The notes: generated from the sequence alone by a model not told the origin. DNA of 64,000 nucleotides from Pseudomonadota bacterium (GCA_020161655.1 JAIUPC010000024.1:248001-312000), one strand, 5' to 3'; counted from the first letter of the stretch, positions 9,490-18,405 are shown. Program-made: numbers and translations.

Positions 9490-10644
9490 ATGCGCGCCAG
9501 ACTTCCCGCCGGGGTTGTCGCCCTCGGCTTCGTCAGCCTCTTCATGGATGTCTCGTCAGAGATGATCCACGGCCTTCTGCCCCTGTTCCTCACCGGCACG
9601 CTCGGCGCCTCGGTGCTGGTCGTCGGGCTGATCGAGGGCGCGGGCGAGGCGATTGCGCAGATCGTCAAGGTCTTTTCCGGCGTGCTCTCCGACCGGATCG
9701 GCCGGCGGAAACCGCTCCTCATCGCCGGCTATGGCCTTGCGGCTCTGACGAAGCCGGTCTTCGCGCTGGCGGGCAGCGCCGGGATCGTGATGGCCGCAAG
9801 GCTGACCGACCGCATCGGCAAGGGCATCCGGGGCGCGCCGCGCGATGCGCTCGTCGCCGACCTTGTCCCGCCCGAAAGGCGCGGTGCGGCCTTCGGGCTT
9901 CGCCAGTCGATGGATACTATCGGGGCCTTTGCCGGGCCGCTGATTGCCATCGCCATGATGGCCGTCTGGGCCGACATCCGGCTTGTCTTCGCGGTGGCGA
10001 TCCTGCCGGCGCTGATCGCCGTCGCCATCCTGATCTTCGGCGTCCGCGAACCCGCCGCCACCCGCCCCGCCGGTCCGCGCCCGAGGCTTGACCGCGCCAC
10101 GCTCTCCGCCCTGCCCAAAGCCTTCTGGATGGTGGTGGCGCTGGGCGCGATCATGGCCTTCGCCCGCATCTCCGAAGCCTTCCTGATCCTCAAGGCCGAT
10201 GCGGTGGGCATCCATGCGGCCTTTGCGCCCGCCGTCCTCGTTCTTCTCAACCTCGTCTATGCCGCGACGGCCTGGCCGGTGGGCGCGCTTTCCGACCGTA
10301 TCGGGCGGGGCGCGATCCTCATGACCTCGCTCGCGGTTCTGGCCGCAGCACTTCTGGTGCTGGCCGCGGCACCGACACCCGCTATCGTCTTTGTCGGCAT
10401 CGCCCTCTGGGGGCTGCACATGGGGCTGAGCCAGGGCATCCTTGCCGCGATGGTCGCCGATGCCGCGCCCGTCCATCTGAGGGGCAGCGCCTTCGGCGCC
10501 TTCAACCTCGCCGGCGGCCTTGCCACACTGGCCGCGAACCTTGCCGCCGGGGCCTTGTGGACGGCGGGCGGCGCCGCACTGGCCTTCGGGCTGGGCGCAT
10601 GTGCCGCACTCGCCGCGCTCATGTTTGCCCGCAGAATAGGCTGA
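9490..10644 (+). CDS. MFS transporter
   Basis: Major facilitator superfamily permease of 384 residues with about twelve hydrophobic segments. The loop 2-3 signature is DRIGRRKPLLIAGYG, a second DRIGKGIRGAPRDALVADL segment follows, and DRIGRGAILM repeats the pattern in the second half. I start at ATG 9490 (MRARLPAGVVALGFVS), where a hydrophobic first helix begins, and not at the far-upstream ATG of the open frame, because the added 96 residues are not protein-like and span the palindromes. The GKGIRGAPRDAL segment is common in a group of bacterial MFS proteins of unknown substrate, so I assign no cargo. Confidence 0.88.
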   Translation: MRARLPAGVVALGFVSLFMDVSSEMIHGLLPLFLTGTLGASVLVVGLIEGAGEAIAQIVKVFSGVLSDRIGRRKPLLIAGYGLAALTKPVFALAGSAGIVMAARLTDRIGKGIRGAPRDALVADLVPPERRGAAFGLRQSMDTIGAFAGPLIAIAMMAVWADIRLVFAVAILPALIAVAILIFGVREPAATRPAGPRPRLDRATLSALPKAFWMVVALGAIMAFARISEAFLILKADAVGIHAAFAPAVLVLLNLVYAATAWPVGALSDRIGRGAILMTSLAVLAAALLVLAAAPTPAIVFVGIALWGLHMGLSQGILAAMVADAAPVHLRGSAFGAFNLAGGLATLAANLAAGALWTAGGAALAFGLGACAALAALMFARRIG

Positions 10645-10755
10645 GGGCGTTGCCGGTTTGCAAGTATGCTTCCGTGTACCACCGGGCGACCCTTGCCGCG
10701 CTTTCCAGACGGGCTTTCGCCGCTATCGTCCGCCCTGACGCCAGACGAGACGACC

Positions 10756-12033
10756 ATGACCCAGGACCATCCCCTTCGCTATACGCTCGTGAACGAACTT
10801 CACGCCCGGCCCTTCCCGGCGCTCGAGGCGCCCTGCCACGCGCTCTACTTCGCCTTCAAGGAGCCGGTCGACGCCCATAACCGCGACCGCGCGAAGGACC
10901 GGGAGCATCTTCTGGCGCTTCTCGACCGGAACGGCGCGGCCCATCCGCCCGAGGGTGCCACCCATCATGCCGCGAAGATCGGCCGCTTTGACCTCAAGTG
11001 GGAAAGCCATACCGAATTCGTGACCTATTCCGCCTTTGGCCCCGGCATTGCCGCCCGCGCCTTTGACCCCGGCGAGGGCGCCGCCTTTCCCGCCGACTGG
11101 ATCGCCAAGGCGCCGGGCAAGATCATCGCCGCGATCCTGATCCGGGTGGAACCCTTGCCGGACGACCTGGGTGAGGTGAAAACCAAGGTCGAGGACTGGT
11201 TCGTGGCCGAAAGCCTCGCCTGTTCCTGGGTGCTCGACGAAGCCGCGATCATCGCCGGGGATTTCCAGATCGACCCCGCCGGCTTCATGCGTTTCGCCGT
11301 CTTCGCCCGGCCCGGCACCGGCGAGCGGCGGATCGGCCGGATCGTCCAGCGCCTGTCGGAGATCGAGACCTACCGCGCCATGTCGATGCTCGGCCTTGGC
11401 CGGGCGCGCCAGCTTGGGGCAAAGCTCAACGCGCTCGACCCGCAGCTCTCGGATCTGGTCACGACCATTTCCGACAAGGACCGGGATGCGGAGGAAACAC
11501 TGCACAAGCTTCTGAACATCTCGGCTGACCTTGAAAGCCTCGCCGTCACGCATTCTTTCCGCTTCGGTGCCACGGGCGCCTATGAGGCGCTGGTCAACCA
11601 GCGCGTGAACGTCCTGCGCGAGACGCGCTTCAACGGTCGTCAGACCTTCGGCGAGTTCATGATGCGACGCTACGACCCGGCGATGCGGACGGTGAAATCC
11701 GCCGAACGGCGGATCGAGCAGATGGCGGAACGCGCCGAGCGGGCGGGGGAACTCTTGCGCACGCGGGTCGACGTGGAGCGGCAAGCGCAGAACCAGAAGC
11801 TGCTGGAAAGCATGGACCGCCGGGCCGACCTCGCGCTTCGGCTTCAGCACACGGTCGAGGGCCTGTCGGTGGTGGCGATCAGCTACTATGCGGTCAGCCT
11901 TTTCACCTATCTTCTCCTGCCCTTCGCCGAGATGCTGCACTGGCCGAAATCGGCCCTGACGGCGGTTCTGGTGCCGCTTGTTGCGGGTTCTGTCTGGCTG
12001 ATGGTGCGGCGGATCCGGAAGAGCTTTCACTAG
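10756..12033 (+). CDS. DUF3422 family membrane protein
   Basis: 425-residue protein matching my recollection of the DUF3422 family of proteobacteria: the opening YTLVNELHARPFPALEAP, a WESHTEFVTY block, and a C-terminal pair of membrane helices (about residues 372-415) after a charged, probably coiled region rich in Glu and Arg. The function is unknown. I start at ATG 10756 (MTQDHPLRYTLVNELHAR), not at ATG 10666, because the family begins here. It stands alone, 111 bases after the MFS gene. Confidence 0.85.
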   Translation: MTQDHPLRYTLVNELHARPFPALEAPCHALYFAFKEPVDAHNRDRAKDREHLLALLDRNGAAHPPEGATHHAAKIGRFDLKWESHTEFVTYSAFGPGIAARAFDPGEGAAFPADWIAKAPGKIIAAILIRVEPLPDDLGEVKTKVEDWFVAESLACSWVLDEAAIIAGDFQIDPAGFMRFAVFARPGTGERRIGRIVQRLSEIETYRAMSMLGLGRARQLGAKLNALDPQLSDLVTTISDKDRDAEETLHKLLNISADLESLAVTHSFRFGATGAYEALVNQRVNVLRETRFNGRQTFGEFMMRRYDPAMRTVKSAERRIEQMAERAERAGELLRTRVDVERQAQNQKLLESMDRRADLALRLQHTVEGLSVVAISYYAVSLFTYLLLPFAEMLHWPKSALTAVLVPLVAGSVWLMVRRIRKSFH

Positions 12034-12103
12034 GGCCGGACCTCCTTGACCTTGCGGTCGCGGCGGGCAATGTGTCGCCGGACCAGTGAGGCAGGGGAAG
12101 GCC

Positions 12104-13462
12104 ATGGCGGGCAATCAATCGGGCATCGTGTTTCCGTTCCGGGCGGGAATGCCCATCCGCTTTGCCGCCCCCCTGCCGAAAGCCGCCGATGTCGTGGTGA
12201 TCGGCGGCGGCATCATCGGGGTGATGACGGCCTGGTATCTCGCCGAGCGGGGCGAGAAGGTCGTCCTTTGCGAAAAGGGCCGGGTCGGGGCCGAGCAGTC
12301 CGGGCGGAACTGGGGTTGGGTGCGCCAGCAGGGCCGCGATCCGTCGGAACTGCCGATCATGATCGAGGCCTTGGCGATCTGGAAGGATTTTGAGGCTGCG
12401 GGGCTTGATCTCGGGTTCCGGCAGACGGGCGTCCTTTATGCCGCCAACTCGGCCGAGGACATGGCGAAGTTTGAGGCCTGGATGGTCCATGCCCGCGCCC
12501 ATGGGCTGGATACGCGACTCCTCAACAAGGCCGAGATCGCGAGCTATTTGCCGAATGCCGCGGGCTGGGACGGCGGCATCCTGACGCCGTCGGACGGGCG
12601 GGCGGAACCCTGGATCGCGGTACCGCGACTGACCGGGGCGTTGGTCGCGAAGGGTGTCACGGTCGCCGAGGATTGCGCCGTGCGGGCGCTTGACGTGGCG
12701 GGCGGGGCGGTTGCCGGCGTCATCACCGAAAAGGGCCGCATCGCAGCCCCGCGGGTTGTGGTGGCCGGCGGTTCCTGGTCATCGCTTCTTCTCGCGCGGC
12801 ACGGCGTAAGGCTGCCGCAACTTTCGGTGCGCGCCACAGTGGCGGCGACCGCGCCGATGGCGTCCTTCTTCGAAGGCGCGATGGCAGAGGCGGAATTCGC
12901 GGTCCGGCGGCGGCTCGATGGCGGCTACACGCTCGCGCCGGGGAATTTCCACGAGTTCTTCATAGGGCCGGATGCCTTTCGCCATCTCTGGCCGTTCCGG
13001 GCGCAGATCAGGGCCGACATTTCCGGCACGCATTTCCGGCCTTTGTCGCCCCGGGGCTATCCCGACGGCTGGCTGACGCCGCGCCGCTGGGCCGAGGACG
13101 CCGTATCGCCCTTCGAGCGGATGCGCACTCTCGACCCCGCGCCGAACATGGCGGAAGTCGAGAGGCTCCGCGACCGTTTCGCCCGTGCCTTCCCCGGTGC
13201 GGGGCGTCCTGCCGTCGCCGCGACCTGGGCCGGGATGATCGACACCTTGCCCGACGTGGTGCCGGTGATCGACCATGTCGCCGCCCTGCCGGGGCTTACG
13301 CTGGCGACCGGGATGGCCGGCCACGGCTTCGGCATCGGGCCGGGGGTCGGGCGGGTCGTGGCCGATCTGGTGACGGGGCGGGCGGCGGGGCATGACCTGC
13401 ACCGCTTCCGCTTTCCGCGCTTTTCCGACGGATCGCCGATCGAGCTTGGGCCGACTCTATAA
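12104..13462 (+). CDS. FAD-dependent oxidoreductase, DAO family
   Basis: Flavoprotein amine or amino-acid dehydrogenase/oxidase of 452 residues. The Rossmann FAD motif is [19 protein letters not shown] at about residue 27, followed by GAEQSGRNWGWVRQQGRDP, a variant seen in a distinct DadA-like subgroup, and a C-terminal GLTLATGMAGHGFGIGPGVG that closes the FAD site. Start at ATG 12104 follows GCAGGGGAAG; a GTG at 12086 is less likely. It converges on the puuB-like gene. The substrate is unknown; a D-amino acid or secondary amine is plausible from the family, and the neighbourhood suggests, without proving, an amine link. Confidence 0.85.
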   Translation: MAGNQSGIVFPFRAGMPIRFAAPLPKAADVVVIGGGIIGVMTAWYLAERGEKVVLCEKGRVGAEQSGRNWGWVRQQGRDPSELPIMIEALAIWKDFEAAGLDLGFRQTGVLYAANSAEDMAKFEAWMVHARAHGLDTRLLNKAEIASYLPNAAGWDGGILTPSDGRAEPWIAVPRLTGALVAKGVTVAEDCAVRALDVAGGAVAGVITEKGRIAAPRVVVAGGSWSSLLLARHGVRLPQLSVRATVAATAPMASFFEGAMAEAEFAVRRRLDGGYTLAPGNFHEFFIGPDAFRHLWPFRAQIRADISGTHFRPLSPRGYPDGWLTPRRWAEDAVSPFERMRTLDPAPNMAEVERLRDRFARAFPGAGRPAVAATWAGMIDTLPDVVPVIDHVAALPGLTLATGMAGHGFGIGPGVGRVVADLVTGRAAGHDLHRFRFPRFSDGSPIELGPTL

Positions 13463-13474
13463 AGTTGACCGCCT

Positions 13475-13539
13475 CGGGGGGCATCGAGCCCCCGCTCGCC
13501 GGGCGCTCCCGCGCGGGGGGTATTGGGGCAACGAAGAAG
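13475..13539 (+). repeat. Dispersed intergenic repeat (copy C) between convergent flavoprotein genes
   Basis: Contains the GC-rich hairpin CGGGGGGC..GCCCCCG (13475-13494, one bulged G) and then the core GGGGTATTGGGGCAACGAAGAAG read on this strand (13517-13539), the reverse complement of the element near 4061. It fills nearly the whole 84-base gap between two converging genes, where it may act as a transcription barrier. Confidence 0.7.
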
Positions 13540-13546
13540 CGGGACG

Positions 13547-14848
13547 TCAGAGCCTGTCGCGGAGCGAGAACCAGACCATGGCGAGGACGAGAAGCGGCCA
13601 GCGCATCGCGGCACCGCCGGGGAAGGCCGGCGAGGGAATGCCCGCCATCACGTCGAAGCGTTCAGCCTGACCGGCGATGGCTTCGGCGGCAAGTTTGCCG
13701 CCCAGCGTCGCCATGGCGACACCGTGGCCGGAATAGCCCGAGACGCTGAGGACATTGCCGCCGAGCCGTTCGAAATGCGGCATCCGGTTCATGGTGATGC
13801 CGAGCGTGCCGCCCCAGGCATGGGTGATCTTCGTGTCCTTCAACTGCGGGAAGATCTCCAGCATCGGTTTGCGGACAAGGGCGGCGATGTCTTTCGGAAA
13901 GCGGTAGCCATAGGTTTCGCCGCCGCCGAAGAGCAGGCGGTGATCCTCGGAGAAGCGGAAGTAGTTGATGACGAACTTGCTGTCGGCGACGGCATGGTTG
14001 TTGCGGATGATCGCTTCCTGCGCTTCGGCCGTCATCGGTTCGGTCGCGATGATGAAGTTGTTGATCGGCATGACCCGCGCGGCAGTACGGCGGTTCAGAT
14101 GGCCGAGGTAGCCGTTGCAGGCGAGGATCACGTGGCGGGCGCTGATCCTGGCCTTCTCCGTCGTGACGGTGGCCGGGGTGCCGAAGGTGATGCCGTTGGC
14201 CTTCGAATTCTCATGGATGCGCACCCCTTTCGCCGCCGCCGCGCGGGCGAGGCCGAAAGCATAGCGCAGGGGATGGAGGTGGCCGCCGCCCATGTCGAGA
14301 TCGCCGCCGACATAGGCTGGCGAGCCGATCATGTGGCGCATCTCCTCAGCCCCGATGGGTCGGATCAGGTCGTAACCGTAGTCGCGCGCCATCTTTTCGG
14401 CATAGGCCTTGGCATGGGGCACGTAGCGCGCACGGTGGCAGGCATGGAGGATGCCGGCGGCGAAACCGGAGTCGGGCGCATGTTCGGCGGCGAGCGCCTT
14501 GGTCGTCGCCACTGATTCCTGCGCCAGATCCCAGAGCGCATGGGCGCGGGTATTGCCGACGAGCTTTTCCAGCGCCTCCTGGTCGAGCCTTTGGCCGGTG
14601 CCGACCTGGCCGCCGTTCCGCCCCGAGGCGCCCCAGCCGACGCGGTGGGCGTCGATCAGCACCACGTCATAGCCTTTTTCGCGAAGGTGCAGGGCGGCGG
14701 AGAGGCCGGTATAGCCGGCCCCGACGATGCAGACATCCGCCGTCATGTCACCCGAAGCCGCCGGGAAGGGCCCCGGCGCCGTCGCGGTGGCGGCGTACCA
14801 GGACGGGGGGTATTCCCCCGCCCGGTCATTGGCGAAAAGGATGTCCAT
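13547..14848 (-). CDS. PuuB-like gamma-glutamylputrescine oxidoreductase
   Basis: FAD-dependent DAO-family oxidase of 433 residues, of the group that oxidises gamma-glutamylputrescine to the aldehyde. The FAD motif is VCIVGAGYTGLSAALHLRE near residue 40, then VGWGASGRNGGQVGTGQR, typical for PuuB/OrdL. The C-terminal block LSVSGYSGHGVAMATLGGK is also characteristic. It sits downstream of the spuC-like aminotransferase with a four-base gap, so both are expressed from the promoter near 16370. A second PuuB-like gene closes the potFGHI operon. No glutamate-putrescine ligase is present in the window, so the substrate could be a non-glutamylated amine. Confidence 0.85.
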   Translation of the reverse strand: MDILFANDRAGEYPPSWYAATATAPGPFPAASGDMTADVCIVGAGYTGLSAALHLREKGYDVVLIDAHRVGWGASGRNGGQVGTGQRLDQEALEKLVGNTRAHALWDLAQESVATTKALAAEHAPDSGFAAGILHACHRARYVPHAKAYAEKMARDYGYDLIRPIGAEEMRHMIGSPAYVGGDLDMGGGHLHPLRYAFGLARAAAAKGVRIHENSKANGITFGTPATVTTEKARISARHVILACNGYLGHLNRRTAARVMPINNFIIATEPMTAEAQEAIIRNNHAVADSKFVINYFRFSEDHRLLFGGGETYGYRFPKDIAALVRKPMLEIFPQLKDTKITHAWGGTLGITMNRMPHFERLGGNVLSVSGYSGHGVAMATLGGKLAAEAIAGQAERFDVMAGIPSPAFPGGAAMRWPLLVLAMVWFSLRDRL

Positions 14849-14852
14849 CGGC

Positions 14853-16250
14853 TCAGGCCGCCTTGAGGAGGCCTTCGGACTTCAGCCCGGCGTAGCTTTC
14901 ATCAAGCGACTTCGTGGCGCGTTCGATCAGCACGTCGATCTCGGCAGGCGTGATGACCAGCGGCGGCGCGATGATCATCCGGTCGCCGACATGGCGCATG
15001 ATGAGGTTGTTGGCAAAGCAGCGCTCGCGTGTCCTGAACCCGACCGTACCCGGCTTTGACGCGAAGGGCGCGCGCTTGGCCTTGTTGGGGGTGAGCGCGA
15101 TGGAGCCCATGAGGCCGACAAGCTTCGCTTCGCCGACCAAGGGGTGGTCGGTCAGCGCGTCCCAGCGTTCCTTGAGGTAGGAATGAGCCACGTTCTTCAC
15201 ATGATCGACGATCTTTTCGTCCTGCATGATCTCGAGGTTCTTCAGCGCCACGGCGGCGGCGACGGGATGACCGGAATAGGTGTAGCCGTGGTTGAAGTCG
15301 TCACCCGAGTTGGCGATCGTGTTGTAGACCTCATCGCAGATGATCGAGCCGCCGATGGGCGCGTAGCCCGAGGACAGGCCCTTGGCGATGGTCATGATAT
15401 GCGGCTTGATGCCGAAAGTCTGGCTGCCGAACCAGTCGCCGGTGCGACCGAAGCCGGTGATGACCTCGTCGGCGATCAAGAGGATGCCGTATTTGTCGCA
15501 GATGCGCTGAATCTCGGTCCAGTAGGTCTTCGGCGGCACGATGACGCCGCCGGCGCCCTGGATCGGCTCGCCGATGAAGGCGGCGACGTTGTCGGGCCCG
15601 ACCTCGAGGATCTTCGCCTCAAGTTCCTGCGCCTTCATGAGGCCGAAATCGTCTTCCGGCATGTCGCCACCCTCGGCCCACCAGTAGGGCTGGCCGATAT
15701 GGGCGACGCCGTCGATGGTGCCGCCATGGGCATGGATCGGTTTCATCCCGCCAAGGCTGCCGCCGCCAAGGGTCGAGCCGTGGTAGCCGTTCCAGCGGGC
15801 GATGATCGTGCGCCGCCAGGGCTTGCCCTTGGCCTGCCAATAGCGGCGGACGAGGCGGATGTTGGTGTCGTTGGCCTCGGACCCCGAGCCGGCGAAGAAG
15901 ACGTGGTTGAGGTCGCCCGGCGCCAACTCGGCGATCTTCGCGGCAAGGGCGATGGCGGGGACGTGGGAGGTCTGGAAGAAGGTGTTGTAGTAGCAAAGCT
16001 CTTCCGTCTGGCGGGCGGCCACCTCGGCGATGTCCTTGCGGCCGTAGCCGACGTTGACGCACCAGAGGCCGGCCATGCCGTCGAGGATCTGCTGGCCTTC
16101 GCTGTCGGTCAGCCAGACGCCCTTGCCCCGGGTGATGATCCGCGCGCCCTTCTTCGCCAGCGCCGCATCCTCGGTGAAGGGATGCATGTGATGCGCGGAG
16201 TCGAGCGCCTGGAGTTCCTTGGTGGGCAGATGATTCGTGATCTGGCTCAT
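14853..16250 (-). CDS. Class III aminotransferase, putrescine/polyamine:pyruvate type (SpuC-like)
   Basis: PLP-dependent omega-aminotransferase of 465 residues. LADEVITGFGRTGDWFGS carries the PLP-binding Asp, and TIAKGLSSGYAPIGGSI the Schiff-base Lys; DSAHHMHPFTE near the N terminus and GAGGVIVPPKTYW are typical of the SpuC/omega-transaminase group that moves an amino group from putrescine or cadaverine to pyruvate. I start at ATG 16250 (MSQITNHLPTKE); an in-frame ATG at 16310 would add 20 residues without family similarity. It is the first gene of the leftward catabolic operon under the GntR-linked operators. Confidence 0.88.
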   Translation of the reverse strand: MSQITNHLPTKELQALDSAHHMHPFTEDAALAKKGARIITRGKGVWLTDSEGQQILDGMAGLWCVNVGYGRKDIAEVAARQTEELCYYNTFFQTSHVPAIALAAKIAELAPGDLNHVFFAGSGSEANDTNIRLVRRYWQAKGKPWRRTIIARWNGYHGSTLGGGSLGGMKPIHAHGGTIDGVAHIGQPYWWAEGGDMPEDDFGLMKAQELEAKILEVGPDNVAAFIGEPIQGAGGVIVPPKTYWTEIQRICDKYGILLIADEVITGFGRTGDWFGSQTFGIKPHIMTIAKGLSSGYAPIGGSIICDEVYNTIANSGDDFNHGYTYSGHPVAAAVALKNLEIMQDEKIVDHVKNVAHSYLKERWDALTDHPLVGEAKLVGLMGSIALTPNKAKRAPFASKPGTVGFRTRERCFANNLIMRHVGDRMIIAPPLVITPAEIDVLIERATKSLDESYAGLKSEGLLKAA

Positions 16251-16358
16251 GGCGATACCTGTCGTGATGGTCGTGGCGGGATGCGCGCCGCGGCGCGAAC
16301 CGGGCAGCAATTGGCGGCACCCCGAAAGGCCGGGGAACGCCGCCGAAAAACTGATCTC

Positions 16359-16386
16359 AGAATATGATCAAAAACGCGGGAGTCAA
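16359..16386 (-). promoter_or_regulatory. Candidate promoter of the spuC-puuB operon
   Basis: Read leftward, TTGACT (complement of 16381-16386) is followed by 16 bases and TATTCT (complement of 16359-16364), a good -35 and a fair -10. A TGATCA core (16365-16370) lies in the spacer directly against the -10, and a longer palindrome lies just upstream of the -35, so binding there would block RNA polymerase. Confidence 0.6.
16363..16372. promoter_or_regulatory. Candidate GntR operator 1 (TATGATCAAA)
   Basis: TGATCA core with partial flanking symmetry, overlapping the -10 of the spuC promoter. It resembles the better palindromes at 16390 and 17165 that flank the same regulator gene. Confidence 0.45.
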
Positions 16387-16389
16387 CCG

Positions 16390-16403
16390 AATTTGATCAA
16401 ATT
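16390..16403. promoter_or_regulatory. Candidate GntR operator 2 (AATTTGATCAAATT)
   Basis: Perfect 14-base palindrome just upstream of the -35 of the spuC promoter. It also contains the TGA stop codon of the GntR gene (complement of 16397-16399), so regulator end and operator share bases. The TTTGATCAAA core is identical to that of the site upstream of potF. Confidence 0.6.
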
Positions 16404-17074
16404 TCCGGCGAATCCAGTGACAGTCGGATCTGCTCGACGCCCTGTGCGATGTCATCCTCGACCGCGCGGGCGAGGGCATCGGCATCGCCCGCGCGCATCG
16501 CCGCAAGCGCCTCATCATGGCGGTCGGGAAGGTTGAGCGTGCCGAAGCGGCCGCAGACCACGCGCAGCGACGGGCCGAACCTGAGCCAGAGCGTGTGGGT
16601 CAGCGCGACGAGGATCGGCGCCTCGGCGCGTTCGTAAAGCGTGAAATGGAAACGGAAATTTCCCCGAAGGTAGGCATTCACGTCGCCCGCCGCGATGGCG
16701 GCGTTGATCTCGTCGTCGATCCGGGTCAGGGCGGCGACGTCCTGCGCGGTGATCCGGGGCGCGGCGAGGCTTGCCAGTTTTTGTTCGATGGTGGCGCGCG
16801 CGAAAGCCAGCTCTTCCATCTGCGAGCGGGTCAGAACCGGCACCAGAACGCGCCGGTTGCCCTGCAGCGCCAGCGCGCCTTCGGCGGTCAGCCGGCGGAT
16901 CGCCTCGCGCACCGGGGTCATCCCGGCATCGAGCATGGCGGCCAGTCCCTGGATGGTCACGGCCTGGCCCGGAGCGAGCTGACCGAAGAGAATCATGTCG
17001 CGCAAACGGCAGTAGGTGACTTCGTGAGACGGCACTTTTGTGGGCGAATCGCCCTTTTCGCGAAGCTTCTCCAT
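16397..17074 (-). CDS. GntR-family (FCD/FadR subfamily) transcriptional regulator
   Basis: 225-residue regulator. Residues about 15-75 form the winged helix, with MTPVREAIRRLTAEGAL the recognition-helix signature of GntR proteins. The C-terminal part is an all-helical FCD ligand domain, with FRFHFTLYERA and LPDRHDEALAAMRAGDADA fitting the usual positions of the metal and effector pocket. It lies between the leftward spuC-puuB genes and the rightward potFGHI operon, and TGATCA palindromes occur on both sides, so control of polyamine uptake and breakdown, with autoregulation, is the natural inference. The ligand is not shown by the sequence. Confidence 0.88.
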   Translation of the reverse strand: MEKLREKGDSPTKVPSHEVTYCRLRDMILFGQLAPGQAVTIQGLAAMLDAGMTPVREAIRRLTAEGALALQGNRRVLVPVLTRSQMEELAFARATIEQKLASLAAPRITAQDVAALTRIDDEINAAIAAGDVNAYLRGNFRFHFTLYERAEAPILVALTHTLWLRFGPSLRVVCGRFGTLNLPDRHDEALAAMRAGDADALARAVEDDIAQGVEQIRLSLDSPEI

Positions 17075-17146
17075 CCACGTTCCTTATGGGGGCTGCGGGA
17101 AATTTTCTTTATGTCATAATAGAATACGCGTCCACGAAATGCCATG

Positions 17147-17176
17147 TTGAATCGAGTCGAAAAATTTGATCAAAAT
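17147..17176 (+). promoter_or_regulatory. Candidate potF promoter with overlapping operator TTTGATCAAA
   Basis: TTGAAT (17147-17152), an 18-base spacer and CAAAAT (17171-17176) form a plausible promoter 80 bases before potF. The 10-base palindrome TTTGATCAAA (17165-17174) overlaps the -10, mirroring the arrangement at the spuC promoter. The stretch also lies upstream of the divergent gntR gene. Confidence 0.5.
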
Positions 17177-17253
17177 AGGCTACAAGGGGACAGCAAGTCA
17201 CCGAGCCGTGTCGTGACACTCGCGCCACGGATAAAACTTGACGAGGAGGTACT

Positions 17254-18336
17254 ATGAAAACCACGGGGATGACCCTGGCGACGGCCCTGTTTCTGGCCGG
17301 CGCGGCAGGTGCGGAAGAGGTTCACGTCTACAACTGGTCGGACTACATCGACGAAGCGTTGCTGGCGAAGTTCGAGCAGGAAACCGGCATCAAGCTCGTC
17401 TACGACGTGTTCGATTCCAACGAGATCCTGGAAACCAAGCTTCTGGCAGGCGGGTCGGGCTACGACGTTGTCGTGCCGACCGGCAGCTTCCTGCAGCGCC
17501 AGATCCAGGCCGGCGTGTTCCAGAAGCTCGACAAGTCGAAGCTGACGAATGCCGGGAACCTCTGGGACATGGTGGCCGAGCGGACGTCGAAATACGATCC
17601 GGGCAACGAATACTCGGTCAACTACATGTGGGGCACGACCGGCATCGGCATCAACGTCGCCAAGGTCAAGGAAGTGCTTGGCGAGGATGCGCCGGTGGAT
17701 TCGCTCGCGCTCTTCTTCGATCCGGCCAACATCGAAAAGCTCAGCAAGTGCGGCGTCCACATGCTGGATGCGCCGACCGAGATCATTCCGGCCGCGCTCA
17801 AGTACATCGGTGAGGACCCCGACACGCAGGACTTCGCCGTCATCGAAAAGACCGAGCCGGTGCTGACGGCGATTGCGCCCTTCGTGCAGAAGTTCCATTC
17901 GTCGGAATACATCAACGCGCTCGCCAATGGCGACATCTGCGCTGTCTTCGGCTGGTCCGGCGATATCCTGATGGCGCGTGACCGCGCCGCCGAGGCCGGC
18001 AACGGCGTCGAGGTTGAGTATCACATCCCGAAGGAAGGCGCGCTGATGTGGTTCGACCAGCTTGCGGTCCCGGTCGATGCGCCGAACCCCGATGCGGCCC
18101 ACAAGTTCATTAACTTCATGCTTGATGCGCAGAACATGGCCGCCGCGTCGAACTACGTCTACTACGCCAACGGCAACAAGGCCTCGCAGGAATTCCTGAA
18201 CGAGGACGTGATCGGTGACAGCGCGATCTATCCCGACGATGCGACACTGGCGAACCTCTACACGATGTCGCCCTGGGATCCGAAGGTGAACCGTTCGGTC
18301 ACGCGGCTCTGGACCAAGATCAAGTCGGGTACCTGA
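17254..18336 (+). CDS. potF: Polyamine ABC transporter, periplasmic substrate-binding protein
   Basis: Periplasmic receptor for putrescine or spermidine, 360 residues. A signal peptide of about 20 residues ends at a GAAGAEE cut region, and the mature protein starts with VHVYNWSDYIDE, the classic PotD/PotF opening with ligand-contacting Trp and Asp. DVVVPTGSFLQRQI and GWSGDILMARDRA are further family blocks. GAGGAGG sits at good distance before ATG 17254. It heads the uptake operon and is separated from the ATPase gene by a strong hairpin, which should raise its level above that of the other components. Confidence 0.94.
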   Translation: MKTTGMTLATALFLAGAAGAEEVHVYNWSDYIDEALLAKFEQETGIKLVYDVFDSNEILETKLLAGGSGYDVVVPTGSFLQRQIQAGVFQKLDKSKLTNAGNLWDMVAERTSKYDPGNEYSVNYMWGTTGIGINVAKVKEVLGEDAPVDSLALFFDPANIEKLSKCGVHMLDAPTEIIPAALKYIGEDPDTQDFAVIEKTEPVLTAIAPFVQKFHSSEYINALANGDICAVFGWSGDILMARDRAAEAGNGVEVEYHIPKEGALMWFDQLAVPVDAPNPDAAHKFINFMLDAQNMAAASNYVYYANGNKASQEFLNEDVIGDSAIYPDDATLANLYTMSPWDPKVNRSVTRLWTKIKSGT

Positions 18337-18353
18337 TACGCCCGCCACCACAC

Positions 18354-18383
18354 ACCCCGCGCCCTCGACGGCGCGGGGTTTTT
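18354..18383 (+). terminator. Intrinsic terminator / attenuator between potF and potG
   Basis: ACCCCGCGCC (18354-18363) pairs perfectly with GGCGCGGGGT (18370-18379) around CTCGAC, followed by a T run. Since potGHI follow on the same strand without another clear promoter, it probably allows partial read-through, giving excess binding protein. Confidence 0.85.
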
Positions 18384-18405
18384 CAAATGACAGGATGAGG
18401 AAATC

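Noticed and set aside
14806-14822. GGGGGGTATTCCCCC resembling the dispersed repeat
   Set aside because: It is coding sequence for the usual PuuB start (GEYPPSWY), and lacks the CAACGAAGAAG part of the core.
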